33,822 nucleotides of DNA from Microcella sp. (GTDB taxonomy: Bacteria > Actinomycetota > Actinomycetes > Actinomycetales > Microbacteriaceae), in the NCBI RefSeq assembly GCF_030645145.1, contig NZ_JAUSMI010000132.1:1-33822 (forward strand), in the 5' to 3' direction. Below are positions 8,901-16,833 of the stretch, one piece after another (the first letter of the stretch is position 1; every line of letters begins with the position of its first letter). The position numbers were made by a program, and so were the translations under genes. The notes under the pieces are model-generated. The model made no database searches. It was not told where the DNA came from and worked only from the letters and a program-made list of their open reading frames with translations.

Positions 8901-9980
8901 TCAACCCGGGTGGGTCTCGCGCCACGCGGCGAGCGCCTCCATGGCGAGTCCCTGGCCCCACGGCTGCGGGCGGTCATCGCGGATCACGGAGTAGCCGAAC
9001 GGGATCAACTGCAGAATAGTTCCGGCGCTGACGCGAGTCAGAAGCCCGGACTCGACGTACGCCATCGCTCCGAGGACAGCACGCTCTCCCGCGTGGAAGA
9101 GTTCGGCGTGCATGTCGACGCCGAGGCGTTCCGGGCCCAGGATGCGCGAGGTCCTCAGTAGCGCCGCGCCCAGCCCCGCGGCTGCGGAGGTTTCGATGAT
9201 CCCGCGCACTTCAGGCGCCGAATCCACGAGGACATCCCACACGCCGTGCTCCGGTTGGCGCTCCGCGATCGCCTGCAGAAGGGCGACGAGCCTCTCCTCC
9301 ACCCGGGCGTCTCCCGTGGCGGCGAGGATGTCCGCGCCCGCCAGAGCGAACCAGGCATTCGCGCGACCCCAGTGGCAGTCGATCCGCGTGCCGGCATGGG
9401 TGCCGTGCACCAACAGATGGCTCTGCGGGTGCTGGAGCAGGTCTGCATGGGCCAGCCACTGAGACAGCGCTTCATCGACGAGTTCGGGACGGTCGAGCGC
9501 GGAGCCCGCACGAAGGAGGACCTGACCGGCCATATACACGGTGTCGGCCCATACGCCTCCGGGCCAGTGCTCGAGTGCACCGTTTGGTGCACGAGTCGCC
9601 TCCGGTGCCGACTGGTACCAGCGGAGGCAGGCATCGAGGAGCCGCCGCTGCTGCGGACTGGGGTTCCTGCGATGCATCTCGGCGAGCGCCGCCGCGGGGG
9701 CGAGATTGTTGACGTGCTCGAGAACCGGGGGCGTTCGGACGTAGGGCTCGTAAAATGCCGTCACCCACGCGGGGGCAGGTTCCCCCCGGGCGTCGGCGAG
9801 CCGCAGGGACGCGAGGAGGCAGACCCCCTCTCCCCAGAACCATCGCGTCATGCCCTGCGTAGCGGTAGCCGCCTGCAAGGCCTCCTCAAGCGGCCGCTGG
9901 CGCTCGGCGAATGCGCCGCTCGACAACGGAGGACGGGCAGGCGTCGCCAGCTCCGACGACGACAGATCTTCACCGGCCAT
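8901..9980 (-). CDS. Unsaturated uronyl hydrolase, glycoside hydrolase family 88/105 type
   Basis: A 359-aa (alpha/alpha)6-barrel enzyme of the YteR/GH88-GH105 group. These enzymes hydrate the 4,5-unsaturated uronic acid at the non-reducing end of lyase-made oligosaccharides and release it. The family hallmarks are GGVWADTVYMAG with the probable catalytic acid D146, RIDCHWGRANAWFALAG (199-215), and WGQGLAMEALAAW near the C-terminus. No signal peptide is visible, so it should act in the cytosol on imported oligosaccharides. The ATG overlaps the stop of the 923-aa gene by 11 nt, with AAGGAGG 12 nt upstream. I cannot tell GH88 from GH105, nor glucuronyl from galacturonyl specificity, by eye. Confidence 0.85.
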   Translation of the reverse strand: MAGEDLSSSELATPARPPLSSGAFAERQRPLEEALQAATATQGMTRWFWGEGVCLLASLRLADARGEPAPAWVTAFYEPYVRTPPVLEHVNNLAPAAALAEMHRRNPSPQQRRLLDACLRWYQSAPEATRAPNGALEHWPGGVWADTVYMAGQVLLRAGSALDRPELVDEALSQWLAHADLLQHPQSHLLVHGTHAGTRIDCHWGRANAWFALAGADILAATGDARVEERLVALLQAIAERQPEHGVWDVLVDSAPEVRGIIETSAAAGLGAALLRTSRILGPERLGVDMHAELFHAGERAVLGAMAYVESGLLTRVSAGTILQLIPFGYSVIRDDRPQPWGQGLAMEALAAWRETHPG

Positions 9981-12741
9981 GCTCCGCAGCCACCTCCTTG
10001 GCGGTCGTGATCGCCCCTGCTACGTCGAGACGAAGCGTCTCTCCCGCCCACTCCACTACCGCGTCCGGCTGACCGAATCTCAGGGTCACAGCGGGGTTAT
10101 GGATGTGCGGCTCGTCTTCGATGCGGCCGTCCTCGAAACCGACCGGACGGCCGCCGACGAGGAAGGGGCCATCGAAGCTGAGCTCCAGGGAGGGGTGGTC
10201 GCCGCTCTCCCAGCGCACACCGGGATCGTCATCGCTCAGCGGACGCCAGTCGGTCTCGCTCGCGGCGAGCCGCTCAACCCAGTCGGCGAAATCACCGTCG
10301 ACCGCATGCCGGCCCACCACTGCGATCCACGCGGCGCCCCCCGCGCGCGGAATCCACTCCTGCTGCGCGGTGTCGCCGGCTGCCACCGCCCGCACGCCGC
10401 CCTCCGCGGCGACGGCGACGAAGCCGCGCCCGCGCCGCCCGAACAGCCAGTCGCCGCGCTGGGCGATCTCGTCGAACTGCGCGGGGGGGAACCAGAGATG
10501 GGTGTTGCGCCGAGGGTCGGTCGTCGTGAACCTCTGGACGTGGAGGAGCGCATTCCGGTGCTGGTGCACGCGTCCCAGCACCCGGTGCCCCGCCCATGCG
10601 TTGGGCCGCGCGGCCGACCCGGTGTCGGCATTGGCCGGGTGGGTGACGAACACCTGCAGCTCGCGCCCCAGCGTGGCGCCCCAGATGTGCTCCTGAAGCC
10701 CCGGCAGACCCGAGCGATAGTCCTGAACGCTCGCGAGCATCACCTCGGGCGTGCGGTGGATGCGGAGGTCTGACCGGTATGGACGCGCGAGGAGATCGCG
10801 CTCGAACGCGAGTGCACCGCGATACACCTGGCGGCCGTCCCACTCTTCCGGCTCCGTCCGCGCGAGTTCTCGCACCACGGCCGGGATCTCGTACCTCTTT
10901 GCGAGGGCGAGCGCCGTGACCGGCAGGACGGCGTCGTTGAGAGTGCCGACTCCGCCGATCAGCCGCAGCAGTGGCGACGTCTCTTCGTAGCGGCTGCTGC
11001 GGAGCGTATGCACGTAGGAGCGGCCGTGCGCCGCACCGTGTATGCCCCGCCAGGAATTGCTCGTGAGGCTGACGAGGGTCTTGTCGAGAAGCGTCGTCGC
11101 CGACAGCGTCAAGCGCTGGTCCTGGGCGAGTTCGATGAGCGCGACGAGGGCGTAGGAGTCGATCGCCAGATAGGCGTTCGAATCAAACTCGCTGAATCCG
11201 CCCTCGAGCTTCCGGGCGATCCATGCGGCCGCCCTCGCGCGCCCCTCGGCAGCATGCTCTCTTCCGGTGCGACCATCCACCGAGAATCGCGTCTCGGCGA
11301 ACGCCTCGCCGGCGAGGGCCTGGGCGACGTGCCACACGAACTGGTGGTTCTCGGTGAAGTAGCACATGGCGTCCAGCCCCGGCTGGGTGATCCAGTACTT
11401 CATCCCGGTGAGTTCGGCGCGTACCTCCTCGCGGAGATCCTCATCCCACTGCTCGGCGGGAATCCAGTGCCAGGCTAAGAGGAGCGCGATGATCTCGAAG
11501 TCAGCGCAGTCGCCACGGGTCGCCACGCGGTGACGCGCGGAGGTGAGGTCGGCGGCCGACACCATCGTGGAGGGGTCGAGGGCGAAACGGGCGAGGACTC
11601 CCGCGACACCCGCCTCCCGCACATCGTCGCCGTCCGCACCGACGTGTGCGAGCACGTCCCGTCGCCACGACTCCGGACTTCCTTCGCTCGTCAGTCGGCT
11701 GTCCTGCGGAAGCGACGCGATGCGCAGGCGCACCGTCTGCGGGCAACGATCGTCCGCAACGCCCACCTCCACGATCGACTCACCGGTCGACAGCATCGAG
11801 GCTCCGGCCGACCGCGCGACGTCTGCTCCCTCGTCCTCCTCCTCGACCGCGCCGAGGAGCGAATACTCAGCCCGCCCATGCGCATCGGCCTGTACGTGCT
11901 GCCAGGCGCCGTCGCCGACCCGTACGCGCAGGCGCATGCCCGCCGGAGCCGTAAGGATCGCCGTCGCTCCCTCCTGCGCCCAGCTCGGCGAGCCGACACG
12001 CGACAGAACGCCGTCGGCGAGACGTGCGGCCGTCTCGTCCGCCCCGCGCGAGGGGATGACGACTCGGACGGGAAGGCCGATCACGCGCAACCGCGCCACG
12101 TGCCGCACCTCCCGGAATGCGACCTGCCAGGTGGCGAGGTGGATCGTCGTGGTCCGGGAGTGCAGCCGCAGTCGGACGCTGTGCACTTCGGGCTCCATGT
12201 ACGACACCCTGTCGCCGCGAAGGACCAGCTCGCCGTCCACCCAGAGTGCGAAGGGCCCAGTCGTGTGCAACTCGAAGGTGCGCCACTCCGCCTGGTCCGC
12301 TTCGAGCACCGTGCTCGCGACGGACGCGCGGTACTCAGGGGTGAAGCAGAAGGCCGACCAGTCGAGGTAGCCGTCCCATCCGGTGTGCACGCGCCGCCAG
12401 AAGCCCTCGTGCCGCATGCCGAACGCACTCCAGGCGATAGGGTCGCCTTCGGCGATCGTCGGCAGCGGCTGCTCGACGTCGAGCGCATGAGCCCGGAGCA
12501 ACCTCTCCTTCAACGGTCCGGCATCCGGGCCCTGAGTCAGCACCCACCGGCCCTCCTCCGCGCTCGGCGCGCCGTCCGAGAAACGGCGTCTCTCACCCCA
12601 CGGCTCACCGTCCGCGGGCAGGAACTGCTCGAGGTCGTCGCACGGCAGCGCCCAGGCAGGGGAGACGAGCCAATCCCGGACGGTGCCGTCGGCGTCGGTG
12701 AGGTGCACAGTGCGCCCTGAGGGTGCGGTGAGTTGCGACAT
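9970..12741 (-). CDS. Uncharacterised 923-aa protein; candidate intracellular polysaccharide lyase-like enzyme
   Basis: I do not recognise a named family. Visible organisation: a region rich in beta strands at about 100-345, including a carbohydrate-binding-like stretch at 152-225 (FELHTTGPFALWVDGELVL). A long helical region follows at about 360-660, then a strand-rich C-terminus at about 690-923 (HLWFPPAQFDEIA, DWLFGRRGRGFVAVAAEGG). The helical part holds striking polar clusters: YFTENHQFVWH (461-471), GGFSEFDSNAY (514-524) and AHGRSYVHT (571-579). A helical toroid followed by beta sheets is the layout of many polysaccharide lyases and heparinase-like enzymes. There is no signal peptide, so it is probably cytosolic. 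GAAGGAAAG directly precedes the ATG. It overlaps the GH88-type gene, suggesting that it supplies that enzyme's substrate. Function is inference. Confidence 0.75.
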   Translation of the reverse strand: MSQLTAPSGRTVHLTDADGTVRDWLVSPAWALPCDDLEQFLPADGEPWGERRRFSDGAPSAEEGRWVLTQGPDAGPLKERLLRAHALDVEQPLPTIAEGDPIAWSAFGMRHEGFWRRVHTGWDGYLDWSAFCFTPEYRASVASTVLEADQAEWRTFELHTTGPFALWVDGELVLRGDRVSYMEPEVHSVRLRLHSRTTTIHLATWQVAFREVRHVARLRVIGLPVRVVIPSRGADETAARLADGVLSRVGSPSWAQEGATAILTAPAGMRLRVRVGDGAWQHVQADAHGRAEYSLLGAVEEEDEGADVARSAGASMLSTGESIVEVGVADDRCPQTVRLRIASLPQDSRLTSEGSPESWRRDVLAHVGADGDDVREAGVAGVLARFALDPSTMVSAADLTSARHRVATRGDCADFEIIALLLAWHWIPAEQWDEDLREEVRAELTGMKYWITQPGLDAMCYFTENHQFVWHVAQALAGEAFAETRFSVDGRTGREHAAEGRARAAAWIARKLEGGFSEFDSNAYLAIDSYALVALIELAQDQRLTLSATTLLDKTLVSLTSNSWRGIHGAAHGRSYVHTLRSSRYEETSPLLRLIGGVGTLNDAVLPVTALALAKRYEIPAVVRELARTEPEEWDGRQVYRGALAFERDLLARPYRSDLRIHRTPEVMLASVQDYRSGLPGLQEHIWGATLGRELQVFVTHPANADTGSAARPNAWAGHRVLGRVHQHRNALLHVQRFTTTDPRRNTHLWFPPAQFDEIAQRGDWLFGRRGRGFVAVAAEGGVRAVAAGDTAQQEWIPRAGGAAWIAVVGRHAVDGDFADWVERLAASETDWRPLSDDDPGVRWESGDHPSLELSFDGPFLVGGRPVGFEDGRIEDEPHIHNPAVTLRFGQPDAVVEWAGETLRLDVAGAITTAKEVAAEHGR

Positions 12742-12778
12742 CTTTCCTTCTTTATCTGGAGCAGCGGGCGGGAGAGGG

Positions 12779-13660
12779 CTATTTGATGCCGGTGTTCGCG
12801 ATCCCCGTGGCGATCTGCCTCTGGAAGATGAGGAAGATGATCAGAACGGGGATCGTGGAAACCATGCCCATCGCGAGGATGAGGTTGAACGGCACGGTCA
12901 GCTCGGCGTTGAAGCGCGCCAGCGCCACCGGCAGCGTGTAGACCGATTCGCTCTGGGCAATGACGAGCGGCCAGAGGAAATCACTCCATCGCCACATCAC
13001 GGAGAAAATGGCGACGACGGCCAGCGCCGGCTTGCAGAGGGGTAGCACGATCTGCACGAAGGTCCGGAACTCGCCCGAGCCGTCCACCCGCGCCGCCTCG
13101 ATCAGCTCGTCCGGGATGCTGAGCATGTATTGCCGCAGCAGGAAAACGCCCGTGGGTGTCGCCGCGGCCGGGATGATCAGGCCCCAGAGGGTGTCGACGA
13201 GTCCGAGCGATGCCACTACCTGATAGACGGGGATGAGGATCACCTGGAGCGGAATCATGATCGTGGCCAGGGTGAGGAGGAACAGAAAGGTCTTGCCCCG
13301 GAAGTTGTACTTCGCCAGCGCATACGCTGCCATAGCGTTGATCGCCAGCGTGAGGGCCGTGGCCGCCATCGTGACGATGGCACTGTTGGTCAGATACTGC
13401 ACGAAGTTGAACCGGCTGAGCGCCTCGATGTAGTTGTCGGGAGCCCACGATTCCGGAAGGAAGGAGGGTGGCCGTTGCGCCAGTTCCGTCGGGGACTTGA
13501 ACGACCCGAGGAACATCCACATCAACGGCACGAGGCACGCTAGCGCGCCGCCGACGAGGACGACGACGCGAAGGACATCCGAGACCCGCACAGACCCGCC
13601 GCCGATAGATGTCCACGTGCGTGGGGGCCGGACCACCGTGATCGCCCGCGTCTCGCTCAT
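12779..13660 (-). CDS. Carbohydrate ABC transporter permease (MalG-type)
   Basis: A 293-aa inner-membrane permease with six predicted helices. It has the MalG-type cytoplasmic EAA loop EAARVDGSGEFRTFVQIVLPLCKPAL, which docks the ATPase. The ending IFLIFQRQIATGIANTGIK is typical of CUT1 family sugar permeases. A longer frame is open upstream, but the ATG at 13660 overlaps the stop of the partner permease (ATGA) and follows the strong site GGAGGGAAG. A 37-nt gap separates it from the 923-aa gene. With the neighbouring permease and lipoprotein it forms an oligosaccharide importer. No ATPase gene is present in the locus. Confidence 0.93.
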   Translation of the reverse strand: MSETRAITVVRPPRTWTSIGGGSVRVSDVLRVVVLVGGALACLVPLMWMFLGSFKSPTELAQRPPSFLPESWAPDNYIEALSRFNFVQYLTNSAIVTMAATALTLAINAMAAYALAKYNFRGKTFLFLLTLATIMIPLQVILIPVYQVVASLGLVDTLWGLIIPAAATPTGVFLLRQYMLSIPDELIEAARVDGSGEFRTFVQIVLPLCKPALAVVAIFSVMWRWSDFLWPLVIAQSESVYTLPVALARFNAELTVPFNLILAMGMVSTIPVLIIFLIFQRQIATGIANTGIK

Positions 13661-14580
13661 ACCGCTTCCCTCCTTCGACTGATGAGCCAATTGATGATGG
13701 TCAGGGTGAATACGGCGATGAACAGCAGTACGCCGCCGGCGGTGGCCACGCCGTACCGGATCGGCGACTGGAAGCCGTTCTCGTAGATGTACTGCACCAT
13801 CAGGGTGGTCGCTCCGACGGGGCCGCCGCCGGTGAGCGTCCAGATGAAGTCGAACGACTGGAAGCCGTGGATCGTGCCCAGCACGACGACGACGACGATG
13901 CTCGGCTGAAGCAGAGGGACGGTGATCACGCGGAACTGCTGCCACCAGTTCGCACCGTCCATCCGGGCCGCCTCGTACAGGGCGGGGTCGATCGACTGGA
14001 GACCCGCGAGCAGGATGAGCATGTAGAAGCCCACCTGCATCCACATCCCCACGAGGATGATCGCTACCATCGCCCAGGTGCCGTTGACCAGCCATGGGAC
14101 GGGGGGAGTGCCGAGCCAGCCGAGGCCGGTGTTCACGAGCCCGTTCTGCCTTTCTAACATCCAGTTCCAGATCAGGCCCACGACGACGGGCGAGACGAGA
14201 ACCGGGATGAAGAACACCGCGCGGAAGAAGGTCTTCCCCCGCCTCTGGGCGTTCACCAACGCTGCGATCACCAGAGCGATCAGAGTGCTGAGTACGACGA
14301 AGCCCACGGCGAACACCGCGGTGTTGCGGGCGACGTTCCAGAACTCAACGTCTGTCAGGATTCTTCCGTAGTTCTCCAGGCCGACCCAGCGGAAGGTGCG
14401 TCCGTTGTTCGACTCGTACAACGACATGTTGAAGCCGTTGAATGCCGGGTAGATGGTGAACACGGCGAAGATCGCCATGTTCGGGACCAGGAAGAGGTAG
14501 GGCGCGATCTTGATGCCCCACCCACCGCCCGTCCAGCGGCTGCGCCGCGGTCGGGCGGTGGTCGTCGAGGCCGTGGTCAC
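13657..14580 (-). CDS. Carbohydrate ABC transporter permease (MalF-type)
   Basis: A 307-aa CUT1 permease with a Pro/Ala/Arg N-terminal tail and the first helix at IAPYLFLVPNMAIFAVFTIYP (split here as read). The EAA loop EAARMDGANWWQQFRVITVPLL is intact. The segment VLGTIHGFQSFDFIWTLTGGGP is diagnostic for MalF/UgpA-type sugar permeases. It starts with GTG at 14580, overlapping the stop of the binding-protein gene (GTGA), and its own stop overlaps the MalG-type start, so the three transporter genes are tightly coupled. The substrate is inferred from context as an unsaturated-uronate-generating oligosaccharide. Confidence 0.93.
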   Translation of the reverse strand: MTTASTTTARPRRSRWTGGGWGIKIAPYLFLVPNMAIFAVFTIYPAFNGFNMSLYESNNGRTFRWVGLENYGRILTDVEFWNVARNTAVFAVGFVVLSTLIALVIAALVNAQRRGKTFFRAVFFIPVLVSPVVVGLIWNWMLERQNGLVNTGLGWLGTPPVPWLVNGTWAMVAIILVGMWMQVGFYMLILLAGLQSIDPALYEAARMDGANWWQQFRVITVPLLQPSIVVVVVLGTIHGFQSFDFIWTLTGGGPVGATTLMVQYIYENGFQSPIRYGVATAGGVLLFIAVFTLTIINWLISRRREAV

Positions 14581-15884
14581 GAGCCAAGTTCCGCCACGAG
14601 GTCGTCGATTTGTCGGCTCAGCGTGGCCAGAGCGCTCGGCAGATCCGTCGCACCGCTCACCACGAGCGACACTGCGTCGACCAGGTTGGTCGCCGATGCG
14701 GAGAAGGCCGGGTTCGCGTTGGATGCGAAGCCCGCCTCGGGCGTGACCCTCAGGTCGCCGAGGAATACATCCATCGCGGCCTGCGTCGTCTCGTCCGCGT
14801 AGGTCACGCCGCTCTCCGAGAGATCGGTGCGCGTCGGCAGCGCTCCGGCGATCGTGACGAACGTCTCCTGGTTGTCGGCCTGGTTCATGAACCGGATGAA
14901 CTCAGCGGCGAGTGCAGGGTTCTCGGACTGCTCGAACGCGGCCATGAACTTTCCGCCCGGGAAGCCGCCGCACTCCTCTGCGCACGGATTCGGGGCCACG
15001 GCCCACTCGAACGCCGCGTTCTGGGCGAACTGCGCGACCTGCCAGTTGCCCGACAGGTAGATCGGCGTATCGCCCGCGAGGAAGATCTCGTTGGCGCCCT
15101 CGTAGCGGGAGCCCGAGCCGAGCCAGAAGTCTGCGGGCATGTCGTCGTTCGCCATCATGTCGATGAGCGGCTGCAGCGCTTCCTCGGCCTTCTCGATGTC
15201 TAGGGCGTTGCCGTCGCTATCGAGCAGGTAGGTGCCGTACTGGCTGAGGATGGTCGAGAGCCGGTGGCCGGACTTGTCCATGGCGAACGCGTACGGCGTG
15301 CCCGTCGCGTCCTTCACCTCTTTAGCGGCGGCGAGCATCTCCTCCCACGTCCACTCCTCGGGGATGGGCACGCCGGCCTGCTCGAAGAGGTTCACGTTGA
15401 TGAACGGCCCATTCAACGTGAGGTCGCTCGGCACCGCGATCATCTCGTCGTTCTCGTTGAAGACAGCCTGCACCGGGCCCGCGAGGAACTCATCCGCGTA
15501 GTCGTCCCCAAGGTACGGGTCGAGCACGAGCAGGTCCGAGCGGAAATCCGTCAGGCTCGTCAGGCGCGCTACATCAGGTGCGTTGCCTCCCGAGAGTCGG
15601 TTGAGCGTGGACGTGACGAGGTCGGCGTACGGCAGGATCTCGAGTTCGACGGTGACGTCGTACATGTCCTCGAACCCGCGGATGAGCTGGCGCGTGGCCT
15701 CCTCGTCGGGCCCGTCGGTGAAATACATGTAGGTGAGAGCTTCTCCAGCGAAGTCCTCCGGGTTCGCAGTCTGGACACCCTGGGGGGAATCGTCCTCGAG
15801 TTGGCCGGGCGCGCATCCGGCGATGAGAAGCGCGGATGCGCCGATTGCAAGCGCCGCGATGCCGCGCTTTCGCATGATTGCCAC
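14577..15884 (-). CDS. Sugar ABC transporter solute-binding lipoprotein
   Basis: A 435-aa extracellular solute-binding protein of the CUT1/family 1 type. The N-terminus is a lipoprotein signal: basic MRKRG, a hydrophobic run, and the lipobox LIAGC with acylated Cys at residue 24. Typical binding-protein segments follow (LEILPYADLVTSTLNRLSGGNAPDVARL, read in parts, and EEWTWEEMLAAAKEVKDATG). A longer ORF begins upstream, but AAGGAGG lies only 5 nt before the GTG at 15884, while it is 14 nt from the ATG at 15875, so I take the GTG. It is the first gene of the uronate operon and faces the divergent kduI-like gene across an operator-like inverted repeat. Confidence 0.93.
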   Translation of the reverse strand: MAIMRKRGIAALAIGASALLIAGCAPGQLEDDSPQGVQTANPEDFAGEALTYMYFTDGPDEEATRQLIRGFEDMYDVTVELEILPYADLVTSTLNRLSGGNAPDVARLTSLTDFRSDLLVLDPYLGDDYADEFLAGPVQAVFNENDEMIAVPSDLTLNGPFINVNLFEQAGVPIPEEWTWEEMLAAAKEVKDATGTPYAFAMDKSGHRLSTILSQYGTYLLDSDGNALDIEKAEEALQPLIDMMANDDMPADFWLGSGSRYEGANEIFLAGDTPIYLSGNWQVAQFAQNAAFEWAVAPNPCAEECGGFPGGKFMAAFEQSENPALAAEFIRFMNQADNQETFVTIAGALPTRTDLSESGVTYADETTQAAMDVFLGDLRVTPEAGFASNANPAFSASATNLVDAVSLVVSGATDLPSALATLSRQIDDLVAELGS

Positions 15885-15954
15885 TAGATCCTCCTTGATT
15901 CGGTGGGCCAGCGACGACGGGAACTCGTCGATGGTAACGAAAAGCATTCTGGCC

Positions 15955-15960
15955 TATGAT
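15955..15960 (+). promoter_or_regulatory. Predicted promoter for the kduI-like/kduD pair (-10 TATGAT)
   Basis: TATGAT at 15955-15960 is a good -10 hexamer, with the weak -35 candidate TGGTAA at 15932-15937 spaced by 17 nt. Transcription would start within the left arm of the inverted repeat at 15961-15990, so a bound repressor would block it. Confidence 0.45.
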
Positions 15961-15990
15961 TCAGACAGACGGGAATATATTTCTGTCTGA
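15961..15990. promoter_or_regulatory. Perfect 9-bp inverted repeat, candidate operator of the uronate regulon
   Basis: TCAGACAGA at 15961-15969 and TCTGTCTGA at 15982-15990 are exact reverse complements separated by 12 bp. The element lies between the divergent transporter-led operon and the kduI-like/kduD pair, just after a rightward -10. Its AT-rich centre (AATATATT) could hold the leftward -10. It is best explained as the binding site of the IclR regulator encoded at the far end of the operon; that assignment is inference. Confidence 0.65.
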
Positions 15991-16014
15991 CGGAAAAAAA
16001 GGAGCGGTATTTCG

Positions 16015-16833
16015 ATGGCCTGGACAGAGCTGTGGAGCACTCATCCCGACGATCTCGCCAACCTGAAGGGGCAAAGTCTGCGCACCCGGTTCGTCCTTCC
16101 CCGTCTCTTCGAGCGTGAAGCGTTCACGTTCGCGTATACGCACGATGACCGGCTGCTCGTCGGCGGGATCCGCCTCGGAGGCGTGGAGGTGGCTCTCGAG
16201 GCTCCCCCGGCACTGAACACGCCGCAACTGCTGGATCGACGCGAATTGGCCCTTGTCGTCCTCGACGGAAGCGTGCGTGTCTCCAGCTCGGCGGGCGACT
16301 TCGTGCTCGGGCGCCACGATGTGGTTTATCTGCCGATGGGCACTCGCGACATCCGCGTCCAGGGGGCAGGAGTCCTCTACGTCGTGTCCGCTCCCGCACA
16401 CGCGGGTGGAAGGGCTGCTCTGGCGACGCGCGACAGCGTGGAGACCGTGCGCCTCGGATCCGCTGAAGGCGCGAACGACCGCACAATACGCAAGTACATT
16501 CACGCCGGCGGCATCGCCTCGAATCAGCTCGTTCTCGGCATCACGACCCTGGAGCCGGGATCGGTGTGGAACACGATGCCCGCGCACGTCCACAGCCGTC
16601 GCACGGAGGTGTACCTGTACGACGGGCTGGGCGACAACCTTCTTGTCCACCTCATGGGCCGCCCCGACGAAACTCGGCACCTCGTCCTGCACGAACGGGA
16701 CGCGATCGTGTCGCCGCCCTGGTCGATCCACTCCGGCTCGGCGACGGGCGCCTACAGCTTCGTCTGGGCGATGGCCGGCGAGAACATCGACTACGGTGAC
16801 GTCGTCTCTGTGAACCCCGAGGATCTGCGATGA
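16015..16833 (+). CDS. kduI: Second KduI-like 5-keto-4-deoxyuronate isomerase paralogue
   Basis: A 272-aa cupin-type isomerase homologous to the kduI product at 6205-7041 but clearly diverged, with little identity in the N-terminal half. The zinc-site pattern is kept: H191 and H193 in PAHVHSRRTE, E198, and H239 in PPWSIHSG. The GRPDETRHLVLHE and GAYSFVWAMAGEN segments are shared. AAAAAAAGGAGCGG about 10 nt upstream positions the ATG. The gene overlaps kduD by ATGA, so isomerase and dehydrogenase are made together. It could be the main partner of KduD, or act on a different keto-deoxyuronate stereoisomer. The substrate split between the two copies cannot be read from sequence. Confidence 0.88.
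   Translation: MAWTELWSTHPDDLANLKGQSLRTRFVLPRLFEREAFTFAYTHDDRLLVGGIRLGGVEVALEAPPALNTPQLLDRRELALVVLDGSVRVSSSAGDFVLGRHDVVYLPMGTRDIRVQGAGVLYVVSAPAHAGGRAALATRDSVETVRLGSAEGANDRTIRKYIHAGGIASNQLVLGITTLEPGSVWNTMPAHVHSRRTEVYLYDGLGDNLLVHLMGRPDETRHLVLHERDAIVSPPWSIHSGSATGAYSFVWAMAGENIDYGDVVSVNPEDLR

Noticed and set aside
8720-8977. N-terminal extension of the aldolase frame
   Set aside because: Encodes an unconserved Arg/His/Pro-rich stretch; the GTG at 8719 restores normal aldolase length.
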